Assembly: GCA_016784735.1 (NCBI GenBank)
Contig: JADHUC010000106.1
Location: 1 to 32,831, forward strand
Reading direction: 5' to 3'
Length of the DNA: 32,831 nt
Source: Pirellulaceae bacterium
GTDB taxonomy: Bacteria; Planctomycetota; Planctomycetia; Pirellulales; Pirellulaceae
Of the stretch, positions 1-9,576 are shown in pieces (positions within the stretch are counted from its first letter, which is position 1; the number at the start of each line of letters is the position of its first letter). The position numbers and the translations under genes are program-made. Below the pieces are notes generated by a model that ran no database searches, had not been told where the DNA came from, and worked only from the letters and a program-made list of their open reading frames with translations.

Positions 1-3000
1 TCCGTCGCCGTCGAAGTCGACGCCGTTCGGCAACAGCGCGGGATTGACGTAGCCGGATACCCTCAATACTCCCTCGAACCGCCCGTCACCATCCACGAAG
101 CTGAAAGCTCCATACCGGGCGATGACCAGTCGCGCTGGCTTCGTTGCTTCACCCCGCCAGGCGCCGACGGCATACGGCATCACAAGGCCGCCGGCGGGAT
201 GACGCGTGTTGGGACGGCCGTGTTGCTGGTTGAAGTCCTGGTGTGCCTGATACAGGTCCGTCTGCCGAAGGACGGTACCGTCGGAATCGAACACGCGGAG
301 CATGCCGGCCCGGCCGACGGTGGCCACTTTACGAGTACCATCGCCAAGATAGTCCAGAAGAACAGCGTCCTCGATGCACCGAGCCGGCTCGTATTGAAAG
401 CGTTCCACTCCATCGGAACCGATAAGCGCCAGCGCATCGTCTTCTTCCCGTGCGGGGCGGACGAACTTTCTGACGATGCGCGGTTTGACCAGGATCTCAG
501 GTACTCCATCGCAGTCCACGTCTTGCACATCGAGCACGAGCGGGCGGCGAGCAGCTTGCTCGTTGCGAGCATAATAGAACCACCCGTTCACGCCTTTGCC
601 ACGCACGAATCGGGCTTCACGCCGGTCGAAGCAGAAGGCCTGGGCCTCCCGGTCCACGGGATGGGCACCGCCATAGTTGGATGTCCGCGTGCCGGGCCGC
701 CACGTACGCGGCGATGTAACGCGCTGCCAGGAATCCGAATCCAACGCAGGCATGGCACCTGTCGCGTCGGGGACGGCGGTCCAGACTTTATCGGGCAGTT
801 CCGACGGTTGCCATGGACCGCCAACCCGGGACACGGCACGGATCTCCGCCAGATCCACGACTCGTCCCAGGTCCACAATATCGTTGGGCAGGTTGCGGGA
901 CACCGCAACGCGTGCCGGTCTCTGCAACCCGTCGTAGGTCCACGCGGTGTGCCAGTCGCCCGTGCCATCGGCCGCGGACACACCGGCATCCGCGGATTCG
1001 ACCGAAGGTGCACACAGACCGGCTGGCGGTTCTTCACCGTGTTCCACTTGAGGAGGCCGGCCGGAGGGCCATTGCACGCGGATCGCCGGTTCTGCGACCC
1101 CGTTTGACGTCAACCAGACATTTTTCTGCTCATCAACGCCGGCACGGCGCGCGGTATCGCCGCGATAGGACTGCAGAACCGAGAGAATCGTGTGGGACTC
1201 GCCCGTGGTCAGTGCATCCGTTGTTGCGAAACGAATGTGTGTGCCGTCCGTTTCATCCACAAGCAGGCGAAATCCTTCGCCGATCGGGGCAATGCGAAAC
1301 CGCCCGGAACGCGACGTGCTGGTCCATGCCCGGCCGTCCCACGAGCCTCGACCCGCCGGGTGCCAACTGACCATCACCTGATACTGGCCCGGACCGACCG
1401 GCGTCACCGTATCACGCACCAGATAGAGCCCCTTCCCTAGCCATGCAATCTCGCGCTGCCAGCATGTGCCGGCAAAAGGATCGAGTGTGAATCCCACGGC
1501 CCCGCCGCCCGGCCATTCAGCCGTGTAGTCAGTGCGAGCCACGGACGCGTACGGCTGCGCGTCATCGCTCAGCCGATCGATGCGTAACACGTGTACGGCG
1601 TTCTGATCGAAGTACGACGGGTTCTGGTCCGCAACAACCGATGTTGTTTGCCTGGTGAGCCAGTGCGTTCCGTGAGAGGCCAGCGTGAGAATCGCACCGG
1701 GCGAACAACCAGCGGCAACTCCGCTCGCGGCGAAGTAGTCGTCGTCAGGCTCGAAGCCGCTACGGAAGGCGACGAAATTGAAAGTCTCGGACGCGTCCAC
1801 GGTTGGCCGGCGGAAGCGTGATCCAGCGAAATGCACCAGGTTGCGCTCTTGGTGCGGCATGAATTCGGGCAGACGCATGCCCGCCCAGTCATCGAGTGGT
1901 GCCTCGGCGAGTTCCGGTCCCGGGGCGTAACGGTGGACCCCGCAGACATAGCGCCCCTGGAACACTTTGCGTGACGCCGGGGACGGCAGTGTCCGCAGCA
2001 GCCGAAGGTACCGTCCGTCTTGGTAGTAGTGAGCCGCCATGCCCAGCAGCAGCGGCAAGTCCTGCCCGTCGCTGGGACGCGTGAGGGAACCGGTGTGATG
2101 ATCGGTGAAATCCAAGTGCAGGGCGCGGCGCGCGTGATCGCGATCAAAGAACGCGTACTGTTCGTGTTCCAGTGCGTAGCGGAACATGGCGGCTACGATC
2201 TCTTCGTGACACCCCGTTCCGTTGGGCGAGGACGGCGGACTTGGAGTCCAGCGCCCGCTGACCCAGTGACGAAAGAACGCGTGCTTCTCACTGCGACGAA
2301 ACGTAACGATGTCCGCCAGATCCCCCTCAAGCTCGAAATGCTCATGAAGGAAGTCGGCCATGGTCAGATCGGCCAACCACGGCGCGATGCTGTGGCGATT
2401 TGTGAGTCGAATCGCGTCATACGGTGGCGAGAAGGTGGTCATCCAACTCAGATCGGGCCCGAGCATGATGTCCCAGAAGTTCTGAGCGATCAGGCTGTCG
2501 AGGGCATCTCGCCGCTCGTCGGACAGGACCTCGCTCTCCGCCAGCATGTTGTGGGTACGGACGAAAAACTCGACAAGGTAATGGTGCGTATAGGCACGAT
2601 CCTCCAAAACCGTATCAAGGTATTCCAGCATCCGCTCGCGAAAGCTCTCCTGCCCCGACCAGTAGTAGCCCATGGCATTTTCGTACCAACGGCGAACGGT
2701 CTGGTAGCCGGGGTTGATCGGTGGTGCGATCACGCTGTGCGGGTCCGTGGCCCAGCGCTGGTCGTACTCCCGGAACGCCGTCAGGCAGTCGCCCCCGAGT
2801 TCGACGTCCAGCAGCCAAGGCACCTCCGCGCCCGACAGCAGTTCGATGAATCGTTCCACGGCCAGCTCCGCGCCTCGATCGGTGCTACCGCCCAGGATCA
2901 GGTGGTTGTGCCCATTGCGGAACACGTTGGCAGCGGTTCGCACCACATAGCCGTCGCCGCCGGGATAGTGCCCGTCGACGGCGCACAGGAATCGGTTGTA

Positions 3001-3762
3001 CGCAGGCCACATGGCTCGGTTCACGCCCAACCGTCCAATCAGAATCAAGGGCCGGTTCCTGTACTCATCTTTGAGCACGGGAGGGCCATCGTCCGTGGCC
3101 TCGACGTCCGAAACCATGCGAAGCCGTATTCCCGCGACCTGCTCGACGCGATCCCTGACGCGCTCGGCGAGTTGGATCCAATGCTCACCCCGGCTTGGAT
3201 AGACAATGCATGCGAATGACTCACCGTCCTTCGCCAAATGCGTGGTACCGAACCGGCCGCGTCGCTTCGGCGCATGCTCAGGTCGTTGGACGGGTACAAG
3301 CGAGGCGTTGTCCAGTCGCACCGTGGCCGGCTCGTCGGTAAGGGACCTCATCAGGAAACGAATCCGCAATGAGCCGTCGAGTTCAGGCCCTGCCAAAGCC
3401 ACCAACTGTTGCCATTCGCCTTGCCTATGATACGCGGCCCGGCACTTGCCAACTTGAGCCACGACACGCCCGTCGGACTTGACCCACGCCCGGAACAGCA
3501 GAGTCGTTGCGGGGTCGACACGCACATCCTGCCACAGCGCCGTCTGGTTCTGAGTCAGGCCCTGAAAGCGTTGGCTGAACCGGCCATCGCGGCGGACCGC
3601 CAGTTCCAGGTCCGCGTGTCCGGGCCCGCTGGCAGCCCATCCCTCGGCAACGCCATCTGTGCCGGCAATCTCGAACGAACCATTGCGGAGCGGGGCGGCA
3701 GAAGTCTCCGGGATCGCACCAACGTTCGCTGAAACAATCGCCAGCAACACCAATATCGTCAT
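1..3762 (-). CDS. Giant secreted protein with carbohydrate-binding, toroid and FG-GAP-like regions (C-terminus off the window)
   Basis: An open frame of 1254 codons runs without a stop from ATG 3762 to the left edge, so the protein is C-terminally incomplete. AAGGTG lies 8 nt before the ATG. Residues 1-16 look like a short signal peptide (MTILVLLAIVSANVGA). Regions, by eye: about 25-155, a beta-sandwich carbohydrate-binding-like module beginning NGSFEIAG; about 185-300, a segment resembling the N-terminal domain of alpha-glucuronidase-type proteins (LILIGRLG, LILGGSTDRGAE); about 320-640, a helical, toroid-like part; about 660-860, a beta-rich part as in heparinase II/III-like lyases; about 1070-1254, FG-GAP/VCBS-like repeats (DVDCDGVPEI, DFDGDG at the edge). 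Probably an exported polysaccharide-active or polysaccharide-binding protein. No catalytic residues could be assigned, so the enzyme class is open. Long ORFs on the other strand here are shadows. Confidence 0.8.
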   Translation of the reverse strand, partial: MTILVLLAIVSANVGAIPETSAAPLRNGSFEIAGTDGVAEGWAASGPGHADLELAVRRDGRFSQRFQGLTQNQTALWQDVRVDPATTLLFRAWVKSDGRVVAQVGKCRAAYHRQGEWQQLVALAGPELDGSLRIRFLMRSLTDEPATVRLDNASLVPVQRPEHAPKRRGRFGTTHLAKDGESFACIVYPSRGEHWIQLAERVRDRVEQVAGIRLRMVSDVEATDDGPPVLKDEYRNRPLILIGRLGVNRAMWPAYNRFLCAVDGHYPGGDGYVVRTAANVFRNGHNHLILGGSTDRGAELAVERFIELLSGAEVPWLLDVELGGDCLTAFREYDQRWATDPHSVIAPPINPGYQTVRRWYENAMGYYWSGQESFRERMLEYLDTVLEDRAYTHHYLVEFFVRTHNMLAESEVLSDERRDALDSLIAQNFWDIMLGPDLSWMTTFSPPYDAIRLTNRHSIAPWLADLTMADFLHEHFELEGDLADIVTFRRSEKHAFFRHWVSGRWTPSPPSSPNGTGCHEEIVAAMFRYALEHEQYAFFDRDHARRALHLDFTDHHTGSLTRPSDGQDLPLLLGMAAHYYQDGRYLRLLRTLPSPASRKVFQGRYVCGVHRYAPGPELAEAPLDDWAGMRLPEFMPHQERNLVHFAGSRFRRPTVDASETFNFVAFRSGFEPDDDYFAASGVAAGCSPGAILTLASHGTHWLTRQTTSVVADQNPSYFDQNAVHVLRIDRLSDDAQPYASVARTDYTAEWPGGGAVGFTLDPFAGTCWQREIAWLGKGLYLVRDTVTPVGPGQYQVMVSWHPAGRGSWDGRAWTSTSRSGRFRIAPIGEGFRLLVDETDGTHIRFATTDALTTGESHTILSVLQSYRGDTARRAGVDEQKNVWLTSNGVAEPAIRVQWPSGRPPQVEHGEEPPAGLCAPSVESADAGVSAADGTGDWHTAWTYDGLQRPARVAVSRNLPNDIVDLGRVVDLAEIRAVSRVGGPWQPSELPDKVWTAVPDATGAMPALDSDSWQRVTSPRTWRPGTRTSNYGGAHPVDREAQAFCFDRREARFVRGKGVNGWFYYARNEQAARRPLVLDVQDVDCDGVPEILVKPRIVRKFVRPAREEDDALALIGSDGVERFQYEPARCIEDAVLLDYLGDGTRKVATVGRAGMLRVFDSDGTVLRQTDLYQAHQDFNQQHGRPNTRHPAGGLVMPYAVGAWRGEATKPARLVIARYGAFSFVDGDGRFEGVLRVSGYVNPALLPNGVDFDGDG

Positions 3763-3800
3763 CGCATCAACACCTTATCTCTCGGTTGGGCACGCCTGGC

Positions 3801-3890
3801 CGTTTAACCCGAAGCCGGAGGCGATGGCGTGCAGTGGGATAGATTGTCCACTCGCGGCACCCGCCATCGCCTCCGGCTTCGGGTTAAACG
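3801..3890. repeat. 90-bp dispersed palindrome, copy 1
   Basis: Perfect 29-bp inverted repeat (3801-3829 and 3862-3890, arm starting cgtttaacccgaagccgg) around a 32-nt centre. The centre contains a smaller imperfect hairpin (agtggga / tccact). A second copy of identical length lies at 25944-26033. This copy sits between two divergently transcribed genes. It carries no ORF and no obvious target-site duplication. It resembles REP/MITE-like palindromes. Confidence 0.9.
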
Positions 3891-3967
3891 GGCGCGATTG
3901 TACCATAACACGCGGCTCAGTTTGGGTGAGACTTATGGTAGACCGATTCTCCAAGCCTTACACTGAC

Positions 3968-5053
3968 ATGATGTCCATTCAATCAACCAGGGAAAGAGTC
4001 CTTTCGGCGATCAACCACGCGGAGGTTGATCGCATTCCGGTGATGTATCGCGGTCTTCCGGAAACGGACGCGAAGTTGTGCGAGCACTTCGGGTTGGGGC
4101 CGGTGGACGAGCATTGGACCGAGCTTGTCGACCGGCTGGGGGCCGATCTGTTTTCGGGCGGCTCTTCCATGGGCCGGTACGCCAGAATTTCGCCGGAGTA
4201 CACGGGACGGCAGGACGATTCGCACAGCTTGTTCCATCTGGACTACGTTTGGGGCCTGATTCCCCAACAAGTATCCGCGGCAACCCACACGTATGTCGAT
4301 TGGACAGACCATCCCATGGCCTCGTTTTCATCGGTTCGTCAAATCGAGGCTTACCCGTCGCCGCGAATAGAGGACTTTGATTTCTCGGCCATGGCGGTGG
4401 ACGAAAGTATCACCGAACGTGCGCTTTCCAGTACCGGCAGGCTGAACCACATCTTCATGATCGCCGCAAGGCTGCGCGGCATGGACAGGCTGCTGATGGA
4501 CATGGCTGCCGAACCGATCCTGGCCGAAGCGATCTTCAACAAGGTCGCCGAGTTCGCGGTGGAGTTCAACAGGAGGTCGCTCCAGCAGGTCGGGACGCAG
4601 TTGGATCATTACGTTCTCTGGGACGACGTGGCGATGCAAAGCGGCATGATGATGAGCCCGGCCCAGTGGAACCGGTATTTGCGGAAGTGGTACGAGATTC
4701 TGTATGCGGATGCGAAGAAGTACGGACTGAAGGTCTTCTACCATTGCTGCGGAAGCTTTCATCCGATCATACCGACGCTGATCGACATAGGCGTGGACAT
4801 CTTGGATCCCGTTCAGACGTCGGCGTTCGAAATGGACCTGAAAACTCTCAAACGCAGGTACGGGAACAACGTCTGCTGGCACGGCGGCATCGACGTGCAG
4901 AAGCTACTGCCCCACGGCACGGTCTCCGCGGTTCGAGACGCCGTTCGCGAGGCGAAAGAACTGTTCGGGCACAGCGGAGGCATTATCCTGGGGCCATCCC
5001 ACGAGATCACTCCCGACACGCCAATTGAGAATATTTTGGCTCTTTACGATTGA
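3968..5053 (+). CDS. Uroporphyrinogen decarboxylase (UroD/MtaA superfamily) family protein
   Basis: A 361-residue UroD-fold protein. It opens with the family pattern STRERVLSAINHAEVDRIPV. Further on it has YHCCGSFHPIIPTLIDIG, DILDPVQTSA and WHGGIDVQ, and ends with the usual PSHEITPDTPIENILALYD. The superfamily includes haem-pathway HemE and many corrinoid or methanol:CoM-type methyltransferases. The HxCG motif and the lack of haem genes nearby favour the second, non-haem group, so a methyl-transfer or catabolic role is inferred. The open frame extends back to 3659, but that part crosses the palindrome and the neighbour's 5' end. ATG 3968 places RERV at the usual distance; ATG 3935 has the better ribosome-binding site (GGGTGAG) and is a real alternative. 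The stop lies 20 nt from the convergent gene's stop. Confidence 0.85.
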   Translation: MMSIQSTRERVLSAINHAEVDRIPVMYRGLPETDAKLCEHFGLGPVDEHWTELVDRLGADLFSGGSSMGRYARISPEYTGRQDDSHSLFHLDYVWGLIPQQVSAATHTYVDWTDHPMASFSSVRQIEAYPSPRIEDFDFSAMAVDESITERALSSTGRLNHIFMIAARLRGMDRLLMDMAAEPILAEAIFNKVAEFAVEFNRRSLQQVGTQLDHYVLWDDVAMQSGMMMSPAQWNRYLRKWYEILYADAKKYGLKVFYHCCGSFHPIIPTLIDIGVDILDPVQTSAFEMDLKTLKRRYGNNVCWHGGIDVQKLLPHGTVSAVRDAVREAKELFGHSGGIILGPSHEITPDTPIENILALYD

Positions 5054-5073
5054 CCAACCAACTCTTCGTCCGG

Positions 5074-8000
5074 TTACTCGATCCACACCAGAACAAAGCT
5101 CACCGGTCGCAGCCGGACAGACAGAGCATTGCCGTCCAGCGGTATCGCGCGACCGTCCAGAGCGTTCCTTGCCGATGCGCCGACTAGTCCCATGGCCGTG
5201 AGGTCCACGGCGATCCGGCTGTCGACCATTTCGTGCGCCAGGTTGCCCACGATCAGTAACGCCCGCTTGCCTTTCTGTCGATAGAGACTGATCTTCACGT
5301 TGTCGTTGTCCGTCTTGACTAGGGACCGTTCGGCGAGGTAGTAGGGAATCCACTCGGCTTCGCGGTAGCCGAACCTATCGTACGTCTGCCACAGATTCGA
5401 TGTCTTGCGGGACATGTCGTTTCGACCCAGAAAACCTTGGGGCCACACCGAGACACCGTGGAGCAGACAGTAAGTCACGTGCAGGGAATCGTAGCTGTGC
5501 GAGTCCGGCCCCAGCAGCGTGGGCCAGATGCCCCATTGCTTTCCCTGCCAGCGCACTCGGAACTTCACCAGGTCCTCGTACTGCTCGTGTTCGCCGGTGT
5601 AGTAGACGTCGGTGAAGGACATGCTCGGAATCATGGTGTTGAACGACACGTGGTTCACCAAGTAGCCCTCCGCGTGTCTGGCGTGAATCAACTTGTACAT
5701 CCGCTTGAGCATCTCGCGCGTGGCAAACAGCGGCCAGGTCGATTGGAGCGTGCCGTTCTCGTCAACGTATCCGCAGCCGTGATGGGTATTCCGGCAAGGG
5801 TATACCTGGGCGAGCCCGTCGGTGTAGCAGCCAATGAAACCCAAATCGTCCAACATCCACTGCGTGCCGGCGGCCATGTAATCGGCGAATCCACTTCGCA
5901 CGCACGCATCCCAGAAGTAATGCCCCTTGGGCGGCTCGGCCGGCTGCGTGGACAAGGGACGGCGGCTCCACTCATGGCCGAACTGGGCACTCAGCGGAGA
6001 TGGTGAACCGATGGCGGGGTAGCCCATGTAGGTCGACGATCGCATGCCGAGATCGTTGCATTGGTTTACTTGCTCGCGGAGATCCGGGATCTCAGGCTCT
6101 CTGAACAGTGGTGCGGGCCAGCCGTACTTCGAGGCATTCGGCTCCAGCCAGAACCAGAACAACGATGCGTTGAACCCGTAGTGCTTCGCGGCCTCATTGG
6201 GCTTTCTCACGTCGCCGTTGGCGATTTGTAATCCGGACCCGAATTTCCCATTCACGAACCGGCAGCCAATGCTGGGTATGCCGCCGAGTTCGCCGGACGC
6301 GTGGGAGACGATCGCTGCCCGGGTTTCGGCGTCCTCGCCGTCGGGTCGAAAACGGTCGTCCAGGTGATCGAGCAAAAGCGTATGCCCATCCGGCTCGAAC
6401 GGAGCCTGAGGTACATCGAACGCGTCGTCAACATAACGCACCGCGTTCGACACTCGTAGCTCGTCAACAGCGATTCGAGTGTAGCCGCGCCACGGGTTCG
6501 CACAGCCGAACCGCAGGCCAAGCTCGCTCGGATCCTTCGCCATCTCCGTGGGCAGAGTCATGTCGACAGTGCCGTAACGCTTCCCGCCGACGAACAACTC
6601 CACACGCTTGCCCCAAGTGATGGCCACGTGTGTATACTCGTCCGGTTCCAGTCGCATCCCTTTCGCGGCGAGCGTCTCCTTTCGATCTCCGTTGGTGACG
6701 GTCAGATTCATCACCTGCTGCGACGCGTGGTTGAAAGCCAGAGACAAACCGCCGCCTCGACCCGTCAGGCTGACGACCTCGCGCCAGGCGCCGCCGGCAC
6801 TGATGGCCGGTGCCAGCCAGAATTCCAGTGTGCCTTGCTTCGGATCGAGATTGCCCGTGCCGGGATAGCGAAAGGACTCCGGAGGCACCTGCCGGCTGGT
6901 CTCTTGCCCGAACCGAAACCAGAACGGATCGCCGGCGTGGGCGTCCTTGACTGGTGTGGCCATCAGGCCGAAAGTAATGGTGATTGGCTCGTCTACACGG
7001 AGCGATTGCCGGATCATCCTGCAACGGATGACGGTTCGATCGCCCTCGGGCGACACTTCCAGCATCTGATCGTCACGGGGCCGCCAGAACTGATCGCTCT
7101 CGGCGAACCAGGCGAAGCCAATATCGTCATTCCCGACCCACACCTGCGGCAGGAACCGGCTGTGCCAAGGAGTGTCGTCAATGACACGTGCCTTGGCGGA
7201 AATGCCGTTGGACGGCAGGAGGAAAGTCGCGCAGGTGCTCTTGACGGGGATCTCCAGCACCAAGCTCGATACCTCGGCGGAGCCTGTGGGCGTAAGAGTC
7301 AGGTCGCAACGTTGGAGGCCGTCGAACTCGGTTGTGGTCGTCAGGTTCACTCTGAGCGGCCCGAGGCGCGTACGAGCATGTCTCAAGCATACATCGCTCG
7401 GTGTGGCTTCAGTTCGTGCGGGCAGGCGCGCGAGGTCCGTCGTCTCTCCACCGGTCGTCAGCTTGAACGTGATCGGAGCGGCCAGCAATTCATCCCCCCA
7501 GCAATCCACTTGCTCGGCCAGCGAGCCGTCTCCATTGCGATAGGTGCGTCCTAACACCTCGATCTCACCCTCCGTCGCGCGCACCGACTGCCACGGTCCA
7601 GGAACCGAATCGTCAATCCCGGCACGGGACCGCCACCACTCTGGCTTTGCGAACTGCTCGAACTCGGTCTCGGCGCCGGCCAAAGGGGGTTCGTCCGGGG
7701 CGATGGCCTCGGACTTGACCGTGTACTTGCCGGGCGGAAGATCAGCGATGTCAATGGCCGCCGCGCCGCGTCCGCGCACGAACTCGCTGGTCTCGCATGT
7801 GCGGATGACTTGGCCGTCTTGCACGAGTTGCGACCTCGCCACCAAACCATCGGGGACATTCGGCAAACCCGCGATGTTGGCCGTCACCCACAGTTTGCCT
7901 TCGTAGGGATAGCCCTCGGCCGCTACGTCAAACGGCTTGTTCACCCGAAACGACATCCTCTGGTAGTACAGGTCGCCTTTCTCCGTGGAAGCTCGAACGG

Positions 8001-9576
8001 TCAGGTTGTACAAGCCGGTAACCAGCGGCGGAGCCTTGACGCGAACGGCTTTGTAGTCGGCCAACCGGTTTTCGGTCTCGACGATCGTCTTCGCGTCCGA
8101 ACCCACCAACGTGCCTCGGACCGTGACCAACGGGTCAAAGGCCAAACCGGTCATGGCCACTTGGGTTTCCACTTGGCCTCGCGTCCAGTCTCCCACGGGG
8201 CCAAGGCGGATACTCCGATCAGTGTCACTGAAGATGATCTCACCAAAGGCACCCCAAGTGTGGAAATTGCCCGCCGTGTAGGCCCAAGACGATAGCCGGC
8301 TGGCAGCATCCGCATCGCGGCAGAAGTTCACGCGCCAGCGGTCGCCGTTTTTCGGGGTCGCGCAGCCATCCAACTCGCTGAACGGGATCCTGAATTCGGC
8401 CGTCCATCGTCCGACAACCTTCGTCGTCTTTACGGTCACGTTTGCGTTGAAGTCCAAGTCGTGTTGAAGTGGACCTGCGGGTGTGACCCGAGAGTCGTAC
8501 AAGGTCCCGATAGCATTCGTAATAATCTGGTAGTACGGGGACGGAGCCGATCGAGGCTGCAGGAACACGTCCACCGCATCTTCGTCATGGACCCCTGAGT
8601 CGCGACCGGTCAGTGTCGCCGTGATCGGCCGTTTCCGAGGGTCCAGGCACTCGAAAGCGAGGTAGAGCGCCTGGTCGTCCCATCCCGCTTGGACAATCGT
8701 CTGATCCTCAACCAGAGTGCGGTTGTTCAGGCCCACGAACCCCGATGTCTGTGCGGCACCCGCCCATTCTTCCTCGTCGATCTTCCCGTCGATGACGGGA
8801 ACTTCTATTCGCGGCACTGTCATGGTCGGCCAGTCCGGCACCTGGTCGCCGCCGGGGCCGAGGATGCGGAATTCGTCCAGGGCGAACTCGCTTTCGACAG
8901 TGCTCCAACCGATGTGGCTCCCAAAGCTCAGACGCACATCGTCCGGTTGGACGTCAATCGGACCAAACAGCCCCTGCCAGTCCAGAGTCGCTCGGCGCTT
9001 CTGATCGCACCACAGCTCCAACTGCCTGCCCCAGCGGAGTTCCAGGTGATGCCAGTCGCCCGTCTTCCAGTATTCGGTGAAGTTCCCATAACAGACGAGC
9101 TGGCGCTGCCGATCCCACACGCCTACGCAGACGACCTTCAGGCAGGAGTACACGCAGACCTTGCTGCCCCCTGGTCCCCAGACGGTGAAGAACATCTGGT
9201 TACTGAGGCGGCCGGGATCCTTGATGACCTCCTCGGCGTCGAAGTTCAGGGCGACCCAGAATTCGGCCAAACCGGCGCTCAGGTTGATGTTGCCCTGGGC
9301 CGGATACCGCATATCCATCAGCCCGTGAAACTGCAACGCCTTGCCAAAACGGCCGTCCACAAACCGGCCGCCTTTGCGCGGCCTCCCGCCAGTGAAACTA
9401 CCAGACGGCTTGGTCACAGCCGGTGTCGTGCATCGAGTCCCGTCGAGCGTAAAGCTCTCGTCCAAGTGGTCCAGCAGCAAGGTTCTCTGCGTCAATTGGT
9501 ACGGCTGACCAACGATACAGCGAGGCTCGATGAAAACCCCGACGACGCACAGCAGAAACATGACACAAAAACGCAT
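5074..9576 (-). CDS. Large secreted LamG / CBM9-like / glycosidase-like protein
   Basis: A 1500-residue exported protein. ATG 9576 was chosen because it follows AAAGGGAAGAG and starts a clean signal peptide (MRFCVMFLLCVVGVF); the open frame reaches back to 9699. Modules: about 30-230, LamG-like concanavalin fold; about 259-450, CBM9-like domain (VPVIDGKIDEEEW, then DAVDVFLQP and WTAEFRIPFSEL); about 470-620, Ig-like segments; about 900-1030, a second LamG; about 1062-1110, a partial LamG start; about 1130-1500, a TIM-barrel-like region (LFWFWLEPNASKYGWP, WMLDDLGFIGCYTDGL) ending in a small beta domain. The layout resembles the LamG-rich, glycosidase-like proteins common in Planctomycetota (compare DUF6067/GH123-type families). 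Substrate unknown. Acidic residues in MLDDLG and CYTDG are candidate catalytic positions only by inference. Confidence 0.85.
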   Translation of the reverse strand: MRFCVMFLLCVVGVFIEPRCIVGQPYQLTQRTLLLDHLDESFTLDGTRCTTPAVTKPSGSFTGGRPRKGGRFVDGRFGKALQFHGLMDMRYPAQGNINLSAGLAEFWVALNFDAEEVIKDPGRLSNQMFFTVWGPGGSKVCVYSCLKVVCVGVWDRQRQLVCYGNFTEYWKTGDWHHLELRWGRQLELWCDQKRRATLDWQGLFGPIDVQPDDVRLSFGSHIGWSTVESEFALDEFRILGPGGDQVPDWPTMTVPRIEVPVIDGKIDEEEWAGAAQTSGFVGLNNRTLVEDQTIVQAGWDDQALYLAFECLDPRKRPITATLTGRDSGVHDEDAVDVFLQPRSAPSPYYQIITNAIGTLYDSRVTPAGPLQHDLDFNANVTVKTTKVVGRWTAEFRIPFSELDGCATPKNGDRWRVNFCRDADAASRLSSWAYTAGNFHTWGAFGEIIFSDTDRSIRLGPVGDWTRGQVETQVAMTGLAFDPLVTVRGTLVGSDAKTIVETENRLADYKAVRVKAPPLVTGLYNLTVRASTEKGDLYYQRMSFRVNKPFDVAAEGYPYEGKLWVTANIAGLPNVPDGLVARSQLVQDGQVIRTCETSEFVRGRGAAAIDIADLPPGKYTVKSEAIAPDEPPLAGAETEFEQFAKPEWWRSRAGIDDSVPGPWQSVRATEGEIEVLGRTYRNGDGSLAEQVDCWGDELLAAPITFKLTTGGETTDLARLPARTEATPSDVCLRHARTRLGPLRVNLTTTTEFDGLQRCDLTLTPTGSAEVSSLVLEIPVKSTCATFLLPSNGISAKARVIDDTPWHSRFLPQVWVGNDDIGFAWFAESDQFWRPRDDQMLEVSPEGDRTVIRCRMIRQSLRVDEPITITFGLMATPVKDAHAGDPFWFRFGQETSRQVPPESFRYPGTGNLDPKQGTLEFWLAPAISAGGAWREVVSLTGRGGGLSLAFNHASQQVMNLTVTNGDRKETLAAKGMRLEPDEYTHVAITWGKRVELFVGGKRYGTVDMTLPTEMAKDPSELGLRFGCANPWRGYTRIAVDELRVSNAVRYVDDAFDVPQAPFEPDGHTLLLDHLDDRFRPDGEDAETRAAIVSHASGELGGIPSIGCRFVNGKFGSGLQIANGDVRKPNEAAKHYGFNASLFWFWLEPNASKYGWPAPLFREPEIPDLREQVNQCNDLGMRSSTYMGYPAIGSPSPLSAQFGHEWSRRPLSTQPAEPPKGHYFWDACVRSGFADYMAAGTQWMLDDLGFIGCYTDGLAQVYPCRNTHHGCGYVDENGTLQSTWPLFATREMLKRMYKLIHARHAEGYLVNHVSFNTMIPSMSFTDVYYTGEHEQYEDLVKFRVRWQGKQWGIWPTLLGPDSHSYDSLHVTYCLLHGVSVWPQGFLGRNDMSRKTSNLWQTYDRFGYREAEWIPYYLAERSLVKTDNDNVKISLYRQKGKRALLIVGNLAHEMVDSRIAVDLTAMGLVGASARNALDGRAIPLDGNALSVRLRPVSFVLVWIE

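Noticed and set aside
2020..3219. 399-residue plus-strand open frame
   Set aside because: Antisense to the continuous 1254-codon minus-strand gene; composition shows no family pattern, while the minus frame has clear domains.
3968..5053. True haem-pathway HemE
   Set aside because: No other haem genes nearby, and the HxCG-type motif and overall pattern fit the UroD-like methyltransferase group better; identity left at family level.
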